From Anaerolineales bacterium (lineage in GTDB: Bacteria; Chloroflexota; Anaerolineae; 4572-78; J111): a stretch of DNA of 64,000 bases. The stretch's first letter is position 1. Each line of letters begins with the position of its first letter. The DNA is taken from the NCBI GenBank assembly GCA_015075185.1, contig JABTUW010000001.1, forward strand, positions 1,240,001 to 1,304,000. Reading direction: 5' to 3'. This document shows positions 43,325 to 51,677 of the stretch, in pieces. Under the pieces are notes generated by a model. That model worked only from the letters and a program-made list of their open reading frames with translations, searched no databases and was not told where the DNA came from. The position numbers and the translations under genes are program-made.

Positions 43325-44821
43325 TCAATCGCCCAGTCGAAATGTTAGGGCTGCGACAGCTAGCGGAGGTAGGGTGACAGTCGCCAGGCCGCCGGCGACC
43401 TTGACCGCCTGGAAGGGGCGGGTCTGAACCAGATCAGGTTGCTCCAGTGAATTTACCGCTTTAGGATCAGGGCCGGTGAGGATTTCGGCGCTGTCCAGGG
43501 CGACAATAGATTTGTCGGCGATTTTCACCTGAACGGGCAGCTCCTCGGTCAGGCTGCGGTTGGTCATAAAGACATGCAGGATGTCCTCATTGAGGATGGC
43601 GCTGGTATCAAGGTAGAACACCTGGCCGTTCTTCTGGCCCTCATAGGTGGGGCCGGCGACAATGGGCTGGAGAGAGATTCCGTCACGCCGGCGCGAGAAC
43701 ATCTCAAGGGGGTAGAAGGTGGTGTGCAGCAAAACCCGGTCGCCTTCGGTGTGGATGGGTGACAGAGCGTTGACAATTTGGGCGAGGTTGGCAATCTTGA
43801 CCATATCGGCGTGGCGGACAAAACTGTTCAGATAGCCGGCCACCACCAGAGCGTCTTCAAGGTTGTAGACTTCCTCGGCCACGTGCGGCGCGAACTTGCC
43901 ATCACCGTCGAGAAATTCAGGCTTCATGGTTCTGTACCACACATTCCACTCGTCAAAGCACAGGTAAGCCCGTTTCTTGCTGCGCCGCTTGGCCTGGACG
44001 AAGCGGCAAACCGCATCCATCTCTTCAATTTGGCGGTCAATGGCGTTGGTCATGGCCAGGTAGTCGGGGGTATCGTCGGCCCGATTGCCGGCGTAGGAGT
44101 GGAGGCTGATGTAGTCGGCCTCGGCCACGTACTCCAGCACCCGCCGGTCCCATTCGATGTAGGTCGGCAGTTCAATCGAACAGGTGCCGGCGACGACCAG
44201 TTCGATAGATTTATCCACATCTTTCATGATTTTGGCCGCCTGCTGGGCGCGGACGGCGTACTCGTCGGCGGAAACGTGCCCCAGTTGCCAGGGACCATCC
44301 ATCTCATTGCCCAGGCACCACAGTTTGACCCCGTGAGGGGCGGTAGAGCCGTTGGCGATGCGCATATCGGCGAACTTTGTCCCCGCCGGGCGATTGCAGT
44401 ACTCGACCCAGCGCCCTGCCTCTTCGGGCGTGCCCGTGCCCAGGTTGACGGTCAGCATGGGCGTCCAGTTCATGCGGTGGCAAAGCTTGATGTATTCATC
44501 GGTCCCAAACTGGTTAGGATCAATACTCTGCCAGGCCAGTTCGAGCACCGTCGGGCGCTGCTCGCGGGGACCAACGCCATCCAGCCAATGATAGCCCGAG
44601 GCAAAGTTACCGCCGGGATACCGCATGGCGGTCAGGCGCCAGCGCTGTAGGGCTTCCAGGACATCGGTGCGAAAACCGTCTTCGTCGGCGTGGGGAGATT
44701 TGGGGTCATAGACACCTTCGTAGATGGCACGGCCCATATGCTCCAGAAAGCCGCCGAAGACACGTTCATCCAGCGGGCCAATCTGAAATTGGGTGTGCAA
44801 GGTTAGGGTAGTTTCCTTCAT
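43325..44821 (-). CDS. GH51 alpha-L-arabinofuranosidase
   Basis: A 498-residue exo-enzyme that releases arabinofuranose from arabinan or arabinoxylan oligosaccharides. The TIM barrel has acid/base E173 in CLGNEMDGPW and nucleophile E291 in LCFDEWNVWY. PGGNFASGYHW near residue 70 is the family substrate-binding segment. The C-terminal beta domain is complete. There is no signal peptide, so it works on imported oligosaccharides. It is the last gene of a minus-strand operon with a CUT1 transporter and two aldo/keto reductases, which suggests arabinose-containing hemicellulose side chains as the food source. Confidence 0.92.
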   Translation of the reverse strand: MKETTLTLHTQFQIGPLDERVFGGFLEHMGRAIYEGVYDPKSPHADEDGFRTDVLEALQRWRLTAMRYPGGNFASGYHWLDGVGPREQRPTVLELAWQSIDPNQFGTDEYIKLCHRMNWTPMLTVNLGTGTPEEAGRWVEYCNRPAGTKFADMRIANGSTAPHGVKLWCLGNEMDGPWQLGHVSADEYAVRAQQAAKIMKDVDKSIELVVAGTCSIELPTYIEWDRRVLEYVAEADYISLHSYAGNRADDTPDYLAMTNAIDRQIEEMDAVCRFVQAKRRSKKRAYLCFDEWNVWYRTMKPEFLDGDGKFAPHVAEEVYNLEDALVVAGYLNSFVRHADMVKIANLAQIVNALSPIHTEGDRVLLHTTFYPLEMFSRRRDGISLQPIVAGPTYEGQKNGQVFYLDTSAILNEDILHVFMTNRSLTEELPVQVKIADKSIVALDSAEILTGPDPKAVNSLEQPDLVQTRPFQAVKVAGGLATVTLPPLAVAALTFRLGD

Positions 44822-44843
44822 TTTTTACTTCTCCCTTGGATCA

Positions 44844-45785
44844 TCATATTCCAGCAGTTGTCAGTTGTTCTAGCTGTTTTGCACTCAGTTGGAGTTGCAG
44901 GGCCTCAATATTTTCCTGGAGTTGGGCGGGCGTACTGGCGGCAATGAGCGGCAAAATACTCGGCTGACCCCGCATCATCCAGGCCAGAATCACTTGGTTG
45001 GGGGTCGCCCCTGTTTCCTCGGTCACACGCTTGAGTACAGCTAACCGGGCGTCGCTGTCCGGACCAAGGTACACTTCTGGTACCGGGCGGTCTGGGCGGG
45101 TGTAAGCGCCGCCGAGCAGGGCGGAGTAGGCCAACAGGGTCAGGCCCTCGCTCCGGCAAAAGTCTAAGAGGTCGTCGTTGACGACAACCTGAGGATCCGT
45201 GCTGGCTCCATGCTTGACCCGCAAGTAGGTGTACCGCTGTTGGATGCAGCAGAATTTGGCCCAGTGGTTGACCTGGCTGACCCAGCCCGCTTTTTCCAGC
45301 CGCCAGGCCAGATAGTTACTGGCCCCGATAAAACGCACCTTGCCCGCCTGCACCAGCCGGTCAAAGGCGGCGAGGGTTTCCTCCAGGGGGGTGTTGCGAT
45401 CATCCACGTGGGCGTAATAAAGGTCTATGGTTTCAACCCCTAGCCGTTTAAGGCTTTTGTCACATTCCGCCTCGATTTGTTCTGCTTTTAGCCCACGCTC
45501 CACACCCGGATACTGAAAACCAATCTTGCTGGCGAGGAATAACTGCTGCCGATTGCGGCGCTCTTTCATCCAGCGGCCCAGTAAAGCCTCACTTTCCCCG
45601 GCGTTGCCGCCGGGAATCCAGTGGGCGTAAATATTGGCTGTGTCTATAAAAGTACCGCCGGCCTCAAGATATTGATCAAGCAGTTGGCGGGATGTCTCTT
45701 CATCCGTGCGGGTGCCAAAGTACATGGCCCCCAAACACAGTACACTGACTTCAACACTGGTCTGACCCAGGGGTCGAGTTTTCAT
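44844..45785 (-). CDS. Aldo/keto reductase
   Basis: A 313-residue NAD(P)H-dependent oxidoreductase with the catalytic tetrad D48, Y53 (FIDTANIYAHW), K87 (LASKIGF) and H126 (YYAHVDD). The (beta/alpha)8 barrel is complete. It lies 22 bases upstream of the GH51 gene and is part of the sugar operon, so it may reduce or oxidise a released pentose. The substrate is not known. Confidence 0.88.
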   Translation of the reverse strand: MKTRPLGQTSVEVSVLCLGAMYFGTRTDEETSRQLLDQYLEAGGTFIDTANIYAHWIPGGNAGESEALLGRWMKERRNRQQLFLASKIGFQYPGVERGLKAEQIEAECDKSLKRLGVETIDLYYAHVDDRNTPLEETLAAFDRLVQAGKVRFIGASNYLAWRLEKAGWVSQVNHWAKFCCIQQRYTYLRVKHGASTDPQVVVNDDLLDFCRSEGLTLLAYSALLGGAYTRPDRPVPEVYLGPDSDARLAVLKRVTEETGATPNQVILAWMMRGQPSILPLIAASTPAQLQENIEALQLQLSAKQLEQLTTAGI

Positions 45786-45830
45786 AAAATCCTCCCAAAA
45801 GATCCAAAATACTATTCTGTGCCAGAAATC

Positions 45831-46829
45831 TTACCAGGCATACGCCTTGGGGGCCTCTCCGCCCGGTCCGGGGAAAATCTCATCCAATTTCTTTAGAATT
45901 TCTTCGTCCAGCTTGATTTCGGTGGCATGGATGGCGCTGTCAAGTTGTTTGACCGTGCGCGGCCCGATGATCGGGGCGGTGACAGCGGGGTTGTGTAATA
46001 GCCAGGCCAGGGCTACTGCCGCGGGCGGCTCACCCAGCTCTTTACAGAGAGCTTCGTATTTTTCCAGTTTAGCCCTGTTTTCCTGCACCTGTTTCTCAAA
46101 GTCTTCCCCCTTCCGGCGTCCGGTCTGGAGCTGCTCTAAAGCCCCGCCCAAAAGACCGCCTCCCAGCGGACTCCAGGGGATAAGGCCAAGTCCGTAATGC
46201 CGGCAGGCCGGAATGACCTCCAGCTCGATCATGCGGTTATTCAGGTGATAAATACTCTGTTCGCTGACCAGGCCCATCAAGCCTCGTTTAGATGCTTCCT
46301 GGCAGGCGGTCGCAATGTCCCAGCCGGCAAAGTTGCTGGAACCTACGTACACAACCTGTCCCTGTTTGACCAGGCTGTCAAACGCCTGCCAGGTCTCATC
46401 CCAGGGACAGTCGCGGTCAACGTGGTGCATCTGGTACAGATCAATCCAATCGGTCTGTAATCGTTTCAGGCTGTTGGTACAGTGCTTCTTGATTTTCATG
46501 GCCGAGAGATTGCGCGTGTCGGTGTTGGGTTCGGGCCGGTTGGCTTTACGGGTGACGGGGTTAAAAACCTTGGTGGCCAGCACAACCGCATCCCGCCGTC
46601 CTCCGCCCTGGGCAAGCCAGCGCCCCAGGATCAGCTCGGTATCGCCCTGTTCCCCACCCCAGCCGTAGACATCGGCGGTATCAAAGAAATTGATACCTAG
46701 TTCAAGGGCGTGATCCATAATTCTGAAACTATCTTCTTCTGACGTGTGCCAGCCAAAGTTCATGGTCCCCAAGCATAAATTACTGACCAGGACGCCATGC
46801 TTGCCTAAACGTTTGTGTTCAATTGCCAT
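45831..46829 (-). CDS. Aldo/keto reductase (second in operon)
   Basis: A 332-residue aldo/keto reductase with tetrad D50, Y55 (FFDTADVYGWG), K87 (ATKVFNP) and H135 or H136 (YQMHHVD). It carries the longer loop of the AKR11/YajO-like group. The start at 46829 is preferred to an ATG 15 bases upstream, because GGAG lies nine bases before it. It is separated from the permease by 28 bases and from the next reductase by 45. Confidence 0.87.
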   Translation of the reverse strand: MAIEHKRLGKHGVLVSNLCLGTMNFGWHTSEEDSFRIMDHALELGINFFDTADVYGWGGEQGDTELILGRWLAQGGGRRDAVVLATKVFNPVTRKANRPEPNTDTRNLSAMKIKKHCTNSLKRLQTDWIDLYQMHHVDRDCPWDETWQAFDSLVKQGQVVYVGSSNFAGWDIATACQEASKRGLMGLVSEQSIYHLNNRMIELEVIPACRHYGLGLIPWSPLGGGLLGGALEQLQTGRRKGEDFEKQVQENRAKLEKYEALCKELGEPPAAVALAWLLHNPAVTAPIIGPRTVKQLDSAIHATEIKLDEEILKKLDEIFPGPGGEAPKAYAW

Positions 46830-46857
46830 AGATACTTTCTCCATTGGAAAGATATAG

Positions 46858-47745
46858 TTATTTTTCTACCCCGGAACCCAGGGAAGATATCCCCGCAATA
46901 AATTGCTTTTGCATAAAGAGAAATAGGATGACGATGGGAAATGTCGCCAGAAATGCACCGGCCATCACCAAATCCCAGCGTTCCCGGTAGAGACCGACCA
47001 GCCCGCTGATACCCACCGCCAGGGTAAATTTTTCGTCGGTGCGCAGCACGATTAACGGCCACAATAAATCATTCCAGCCTTCCAGCGAAAAGAGAATAAA
47101 GAGCGTGCCGATGGCCGGCCTGACCAAGGGCAGCACCACTTGTAGGAAGACCTGGTATTCTGAAGCGCCGTCTACGCGTGCAGCATCTAAAATTTCAGAA
47201 CTGAGACTGAGCATGTATTGCCGCATATAAAAAAGGCCAAAAGGATGGGCCGCCAGCGGCAGGATAACCCCAATATAGGTATCAATCATTTTGAAATTAA
47301 CCATCATCATAAAGAGGGGAATGAGCAGCAGATGAAAGGGCAGCATTTGCGAGGCTAGGATGGTAAAAAAGATGGCATTGCGAAAGGGAAACTCGAACCG
47401 GGCCAGGGGATAGGCGGCCAGGGTGCAGATGGTCACTGCCACGACGGCAAAGCCAAAGGCAATGATAATCGAGTTCAAATACCACTGGCCGTAAGCAATC
47501 TCGGAAAAGAGATTTTGGTAGCTAACAAAGGTCACTTCGGTCGGGAAAAGTTTGCTGGAGTCAGCAAAAATCCGTTCCGGCGAACGGATAGAGCTGACGA
47601 TCATCCAGTAGAACGGGACGAGAAAGGCAATACCCAAAGCAATAAACAGCGTGGTTAGGACAACTTTGCTTAGAGTACGTTGCCAACGACCAGGGCCTAT
47701 GGTTAACTGGGCGGTACCCTCTCGGCGGGCTAAACTTGCGTCCAT
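46858..47745 (-). CDS. Carbohydrate ABC transporter permease, MalG-type
   Basis: A 295-residue inner-membrane permease with six predicted helices. The EAA-type coupling loop EILDAARVDGASEYQ (about 190-205) followed by VLPLVRPAI is the CUT1 signature. It starts directly after the stop of the MalF-type gene and should form a heterodimer with it. An ATPase gene of the MsmX/MalK type is absent from the operon and must come from elsewhere. Confidence 0.9.
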   Translation of the reverse strand: MDASLARREGTAQLTIGPGRWQRTLSKVVLTTLFIALGIAFLVPFYWMIVSSIRSPERIFADSSKLFPTEVTFVSYQNLFSEIAYGQWYLNSIIIAFGFAVVAVTICTLAAYPLARFEFPFRNAIFFTILASQMLPFHLLLIPLFMMMVNFKMIDTYIGVILPLAAHPFGLFYMRQYMLSLSSEILDAARVDGASEYQVFLQVVLPLVRPAIGTLFILFSLEGWNDLLWPLIVLRTDEKFTLAVGISGLVGLYRERWDLVMAGAFLATFPIVILFLFMQKQFIAGISSLGSGVEK

Positions 47746-48645
47746 TCACTCCTCCTTCTTGAAAAACCCAAACAGCCTGAGTTGGGTCAGGGACAGAACC
47801 ATAATAATTAAAGCCAGCACCACCCCAATGGCGGAGGCGTAACCTAAGTTGAAGGAGGTAAAAGCGGTTCGATAGAGAAAAAGGACGATGGTCAAATTCC
47901 CCTGGCCCGGACTCACTGCCCCAGGCCAGAGCACGAAGGGTTCCACAAAGAGCTGAAACCCCCCAATCAGGGTCAGAGTCATGACAAAAATAATGATGGG
48001 TTTAAGCTGAGGAATGGTAATATAGAAGAAACGCTGCCAGCCATTGGCCCCATCAATCGCCGCGGCGTCGTAAAGGTCCGGGGAGATATTGGCCAATCCT
48101 GAGGTAAAATAAACCATGTTCAAGCCGGTCCAGCGCCAGGTCGCTGCAAGCAACATGGCCGGAACGGCTAACTCGGCGGTTTGCAGCCAGCGCAGCGGCG
48201 GAAATCCCATCACGCTCAGCCAACTGTTCAGGAGACCTTCCGGGGACAGAATCAAGCGGAAGACAACCCCAACTACCACGAGTGAAGTCAGCACAGGCAA
48301 AAACAAAGTAGTGCGGAACACCCCCGCTTTTTTGACCAGGCCGGAATAAAGCAGGGCCGCCAAAACGAGGGGAATGATAATCAGGAGGATCAGGGTGCCC
48401 ACCGTATAATAAGCGGTGTTAATCAGCGCCTTATAAAAGGTGGGATCATTGAATAGAAATTGGTAATTACCGGCGCCAATCCATTCACCTGAGCTTACCC
48501 CCTGGACTTTTTGGAAGCTTAACAACACGGCCTGGATGACAGCCCAGACTCTGAAGGTTAAAAATAAAATCAAGAAGGGGGCCAAAAACACAAACGGCAC
48601 GACTTTGGGGCGATGAAAAAAGGGGACAGTTGTACTTTTCATCAT
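47746..48645 (-). CDS. Carbohydrate ABC transporter permease, MalF-type
   Basis: A 299-residue permease with six helices and the coupling loop DLYDAAAIDGANGWQ, then ITIPQLKPII. It partners the MalG-type protein. There are two candidate ATGs in tandem; AAGGTAGG lies eight to twelve bases upstream. A long hairpin separates it from the binding-protein gene upstream and probably lowers its expression relative to that gene. Confidence 0.9.
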   Translation of the reverse strand: MMKSTTVPFFHRPKVVPFVFLAPFLILFLTFRVWAVIQAVLLSFQKVQGVSSGEWIGAGNYQFLFNDPTFYKALINTAYYTVGTLILLIIIPLVLAALLYSGLVKKAGVFRTTLFLPVLTSLVVVGVVFRLILSPEGLLNSWLSVMGFPPLRWLQTAELAVPAMLLAATWRWTGLNMVYFTSGLANISPDLYDAAAIDGANGWQRFFYITIPQLKPIIIFVMTLTLIGGFQLFVEPFVLWPGAVSPGQGNLTIVLFLYRTAFTSFNLGYASAIGVVLALIIMVLSLTQLRLFGFFKKEE

Positions 48646-48675
48646 CGAACCTACCTTATTAAGAAAGCTAAGGTC

Positions 48676-48728
48676 GAGGCTAAGGCTGAGGCTAAAGTGG
48701 GATTGGTCTTAGCCTTCGCCTTAGCCTC
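48676..48728 (-). repeat. Hairpin between binding-protein and permease genes
   Basis: GAGGCTAAGGCTGAGGCTAA at 48676-48695 faces TTAGCCTTCGCCTTAGCCTC at 48709-48728. Imperfect 20-base stem without a T-run. Such hairpins after binding-protein genes often stabilise the upstream mRNA. It also resembles a spacer heptad repeat (GGCTAA units). Confidence 0.65.
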
Positions 48729-48736
48729 TAATATGA

Positions 48737-50125
48737 CTATTGCATGGCTTCAATTTCTGCTTGAGCTGTGCTTAATAGTTCCGCCGCGGGTTTCTTTTCT
48801 TCAAACAAGCCGTAAGCTATTTTTTCTCGAATTTGTATTTGGGCCTCTGGATACCTGGGACCGTTATATTCTGGAGCCAGACGATCAAACATGCCTTTAA
48901 TGGTTTGCATGACCGGCTCGTTGCCAAAGTACTCATCATTATTTTTGAGTTCTGGATCATCATAGACGTCGAGCCGGTAGGGGTCAAAGCCTAATTCTGT
49001 CCAGAATCGAACCTGAGCATCCCGGGTCAACTTGGCAAACTCCAGAAATTGCAGGGCCACGTCCAGCTTGGCTGGGTCAATTTGTTTGGTGATGGCTGTC
49101 CCGGTGCCGCCGCCCATAGTCGTGACCATCCCACCCTCTTCAAAGACCGGCAGAGGGCGGACCACCATTTTGCCTTTCAAGTCGGGCATAAAATCCTTAA
49201 ACCGGATCATATACCATTGGGGCATCCAGACGGAGGCCGTCTTGTCGCCGGCATTCATCATCTCGTAATAATCAGGAGTATGGTGGGTCCCGCCAGGAGC
49301 GATGCCGAGGATTTGATGGACATGCATCATATCGCTCAGTAACTGCAAGGCTTCGACATTGGCCTCGCTATCGAGGATAAGATTGCCATCCTTATCATAG
49401 ACCCCACCACCATTTTGCTGCATGACGGGCGAAACAGTCCACTTGTCGGTCGTTTCGGCGGTTGCCATCCAGGCCCCGGTCTTTTCCTTGACCTGTTTCC
49501 CGGCTTCGATGTAATCATCCCAGGTTTTGATACTGTCGATATCCACCCCGGCCTTGTCCATCAATTCCTTATTGTAGTACATTACCACTGCGCCCATGTG
49601 GTAGTCAACCCCGTACTGCTTGCCCCCCAATTGATAAGGGGCGAGTCGTTCTTGGACCACATCTTTCTTAGTATTTTCAACCAGGGGGGTTAGATCGTGG
49701 AGTTGAATATCGCCGCGCAGAAACGTGCCAAATTTGGCGATTTCAATGTCAACCAGGTCCGGGGCGCCGGTGCCCGATTGGAGGGCGATGAGGAGTTTGT
49801 CATGCATTTCCTGGTAAGCAATGGTCGTCGGTTCTAGCTTGATTTTTACCTCGGGATGCTCGGCGTTAAATCGCTCCACCTGTTTCTGTAAGAAATCCGT
49901 ATGGGCGTCCACAAAGGTCCAGAAGGTTAAAGTGACTTCTTTGGCTTCGGCCGCGGGGGCTTCGGCGGCCGGGGCTTCTTCGGTTTTGGCTGCTTCGGCC
50001 GGCTTTTCAGCCGGGGCGGCAGCCGGAGCAGCACCGCCGCCACACGCGGCTACTGCCAAAAGCAAGATAACCATAATCAAAAACAACACTGCACTTTTTT
50101 TAAGAAACGCCTTTGTCAGAAACAT
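48737..50125 (-). CDS. Carbohydrate ABC transporter substrate-binding lipoprotein (CUT1)
   Basis: A 462-residue family 1 binding protein. The signal sequence ends in lipobox AVAAC (Cys near 28), followed by an Ala/Pro/Glu linker (28-60) typical of Chloroflexota lipoproteins. The mature protein starts EVTLTFWTFVD and contains WDDYIEAGKQVKEKTG and MNAGDKTASVWMPQW. AAGGAGG precedes the ATG by nine bases. It is the first gene of the sugar operon. The ligand is probably an arabinose-containing oligosaccharide, inferred from the linked GH51 enzyme. Confidence 0.9.
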   Translation of the reverse strand: MFLTKAFLKKSAVLFLIMVILLLAVAACGGGAAPAAAPAEKPAEAAKTEEAPAAEAPAAEAKEVTLTFWTFVDAHTDFLQKQVERFNAEHPEVKIKLEPTTIAYQEMHDKLLIALQSGTGAPDLVDIEIAKFGTFLRGDIQLHDLTPLVENTKKDVVQERLAPYQLGGKQYGVDYHMGAVVMYYNKELMDKAGVDIDSIKTWDDYIEAGKQVKEKTGAWMATAETTDKWTVSPVMQQNGGGVYDKDGNLILDSEANVEALQLLSDMMHVHQILGIAPGGTHHTPDYYEMMNAGDKTASVWMPQWYMIRFKDFMPDLKGKMVVRPLPVFEEGGMVTTMGGGTGTAITKQIDPAKLDVALQFLEFAKLTRDAQVRFWTELGFDPYRLDVYDDPELKNNDEYFGNEPVMQTIKGMFDRLAPEYNGPRYPEAQIQIREKIAYGLFEEKKPAAELLSTAQAEIEAMQ

Positions 50126-50304
50126 CTTTGTAATCCTCCTTCAGTTTTTTCAGTGAAAATTGATGGATAATAATCCAACTGAGGTTAAGCTTTTTTGGAC
50201 TTAATTCCTGCTATCTGCCCTCCTTCTCCTAATGGTCAGTCATAATAATAATGGATGGTGGTTTTCAAAAAGCTAACAGGCGGGGAGGTTTGCCAAAAGT
50301 TGGT

Positions 50305-50333
50305 TTGACGACAAGATTGTGGCATGATAAGAT
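50305..50333 (+). promoter_or_regulatory. Promoter candidate for the HTH-receiver gene
   Basis: TTGACG at 50305, 17-base spacer, TAAGAT at 50328. The -10 has four of six consensus bases. Confidence 0.4.
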
Positions 50334-50388
50334 AAACGTCTTGGAATAAGGAACTCCCTTAGTTTACCACTAATCTCTAATACCATTG

Positions 50389-50409
50389 TATACCCCCCCT
50401 GAGGGTATA
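50389..50409. promoter_or_regulatory. TATACCC / GGGTATA palindrome (operator-like)
   Basis: Seven-base arms separated by CCCCTGA, 45 bases before the HTH-receiver start and within its probable leader. It is a candidate autoregulatory site, by position only. Confidence 0.5.
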
Positions 50410-50453
50410 AACAAGGGCGTTAAGCGGACGAAAAATAGGACCTAAATTAGGAC

Positions 50454-51677
50454 ATGCTGACCTTTGAAGAGTTTGAGCAGTCTTTGCGCCATGTTCTGGT
50501 CCACTTCCGTGACCCGGCTTACCACCCCCCCGAATTTCTGTGGCCAATTTTGGGATATAAACCCCAACACGGTGTAGCGGTGATTCAAAACGCCATCACT
50601 CAAACCATCGAGAGTCTCAAACCGGCCACCGCCAGCACTGCCTCCAGCCTGCGCAACCTGCGTTTCTATGAACTGCTGAATTGCCGTTATATTCAAGAAT
50701 TGACTCAAGAAGAAACCGCCGATCGGCTGGGCATTACGCCTCGCCACGTCCGCCGCGAACAACAGCAGGCCATCCACGCCTTAGCCCGGCTTTTCTGGGA
50801 GAAACGACCGGACAAAACACTATCTTCTCTTGAAGACACCTCAGATGAAGAACCGGAGCAAGAATCAACTGCCTGGCGTTCCCAGGTCAGAGAAGAACTG
50901 GCCGCTTTACAGCAGAGCGCGCCGGGGAGCATGGTTGAGGTAGGCCCAGCTTTACAGGGTGTGCTGAAAATAGGTGAGGCTTTAACGGCACAACACGGCA
51001 TATCTTTGAAGGTAAAGCTGCCAGAGCCGGACCTGACGGTGGCTATGCACCTATCGGCCTTCCGGCAAGTACTCATTACAGCGATAGAGAAGATCGTACA
51101 GAGTATTTCGCCTGGTCAGGTAACAATTGCGGTTGAACGTAAGGGCGGGCGGGTCCATCTGTTACTGACCGGCGCACCTGCGACCACAAATCATCCACCC
51201 AACAGTGAACTTATTCAAGAAATTCTGGCCGTTCATGGTGGCTCAGTTGAGGCTTACCTTGAAGAAAATCGGGTTGGTTTCCGGATTGAATTACCTTCGG
51301 CCGAAAAGATTACCGTCTTGGTTGTAGATGACAACACCGATCTGGTTCACTTCTACCAGCGATATACGAGTGGCACAAGATATCGGATTGTACACCTGGC
51401 CGAAGGGCGACAGGCTCTGGATTTCATTAGAGAGATCAAGCCCAATATTATCATTCTTGATGTGATGCTGCCTGATATTGACGGCTGGGAGCTGCTGACC
51501 GATTTGCGCGCGCAGCCGGCGACGCGGATGATGCCCATCATCGTCTGCTCAGTAATTCGCCGCGCAGAACTGGCCCTCTCGCTCGGCGCCTCGCTCTATT
51601 TGCCCAAACCGGTCCGGCGACGAGAATTTATCGAGGCGCTTGAGCAAATTCTTAATCAGGCGCCAATAACAGAGTAG
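50454..51677 (+). CDS. HTH - degenerate kinase - receiver regulator
   Basis: A 407-residue signalling protein. Residues about 65-118 are a sigma70 region 4-like helix-turn-helix (ELTQEETADRLGITPRHVRR). Residues about 160-282 resemble a histidine kinase ATPase domain with recognisable strands (EILAVHGGSVEA and GFRIELP at the end) but weak N and G boxes. Residues 285-402 are a receiver with D291/D292-D293, phosphoacceptor D336 (IIILDVMLP) and K385 (LPKPVRR). It probably controls the divergent sugar operon, an inference. The 3' end overlaps the convergent hybrid kinase gene by 26 bases. Confidence 0.8.
   Translation: MLTFEEFEQSLRHVLVHFRDPAYHPPEFLWPILGYKPQHGVAVIQNAITQTIESLKPATASTASSLRNLRFYELLNCRYIQELTQEETADRLGITPRHVRREQQQAIHALARLFWEKRPDKTLSSLEDTSDEEPEQESTAWRSQVREELAALQQSAPGSMVEVGPALQGVLKIGEALTAQHGISLKVKLPEPDLTVAMHLSAFRQVLITAIEKIVQSISPGQVTIAVERKGGRVHLLLTGAPATTNHPPNSELIQEILAVHGGSVEAYLEENRVGFRIELPSAEKITVLVVDDNTDLVHFYQRYTSGTRYRIVHLAEGRQALDFIREIKPNIIILDVMLPDIDGWELLTDLRAQPATRMMPIIVCSVIRRAELALSLGASLYLPKPVRRREFIEALEQILNQAPITE

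Larger units (their letters stand above)
50126..50453. other. Divergent control region of the sugar operon and the HTH-receiver gene
   Basis: A 328-base AT-rich spacer. It holds a plus-strand promoter candidate (50305-50333), a palindrome TATACCC-N7-GGGTATA (50389-50409), and repeated AGGACCTAAATTAGGAC just before the plus-strand ATG. I could not settle a promoter for the binding-protein gene. Confidence 0.55.
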
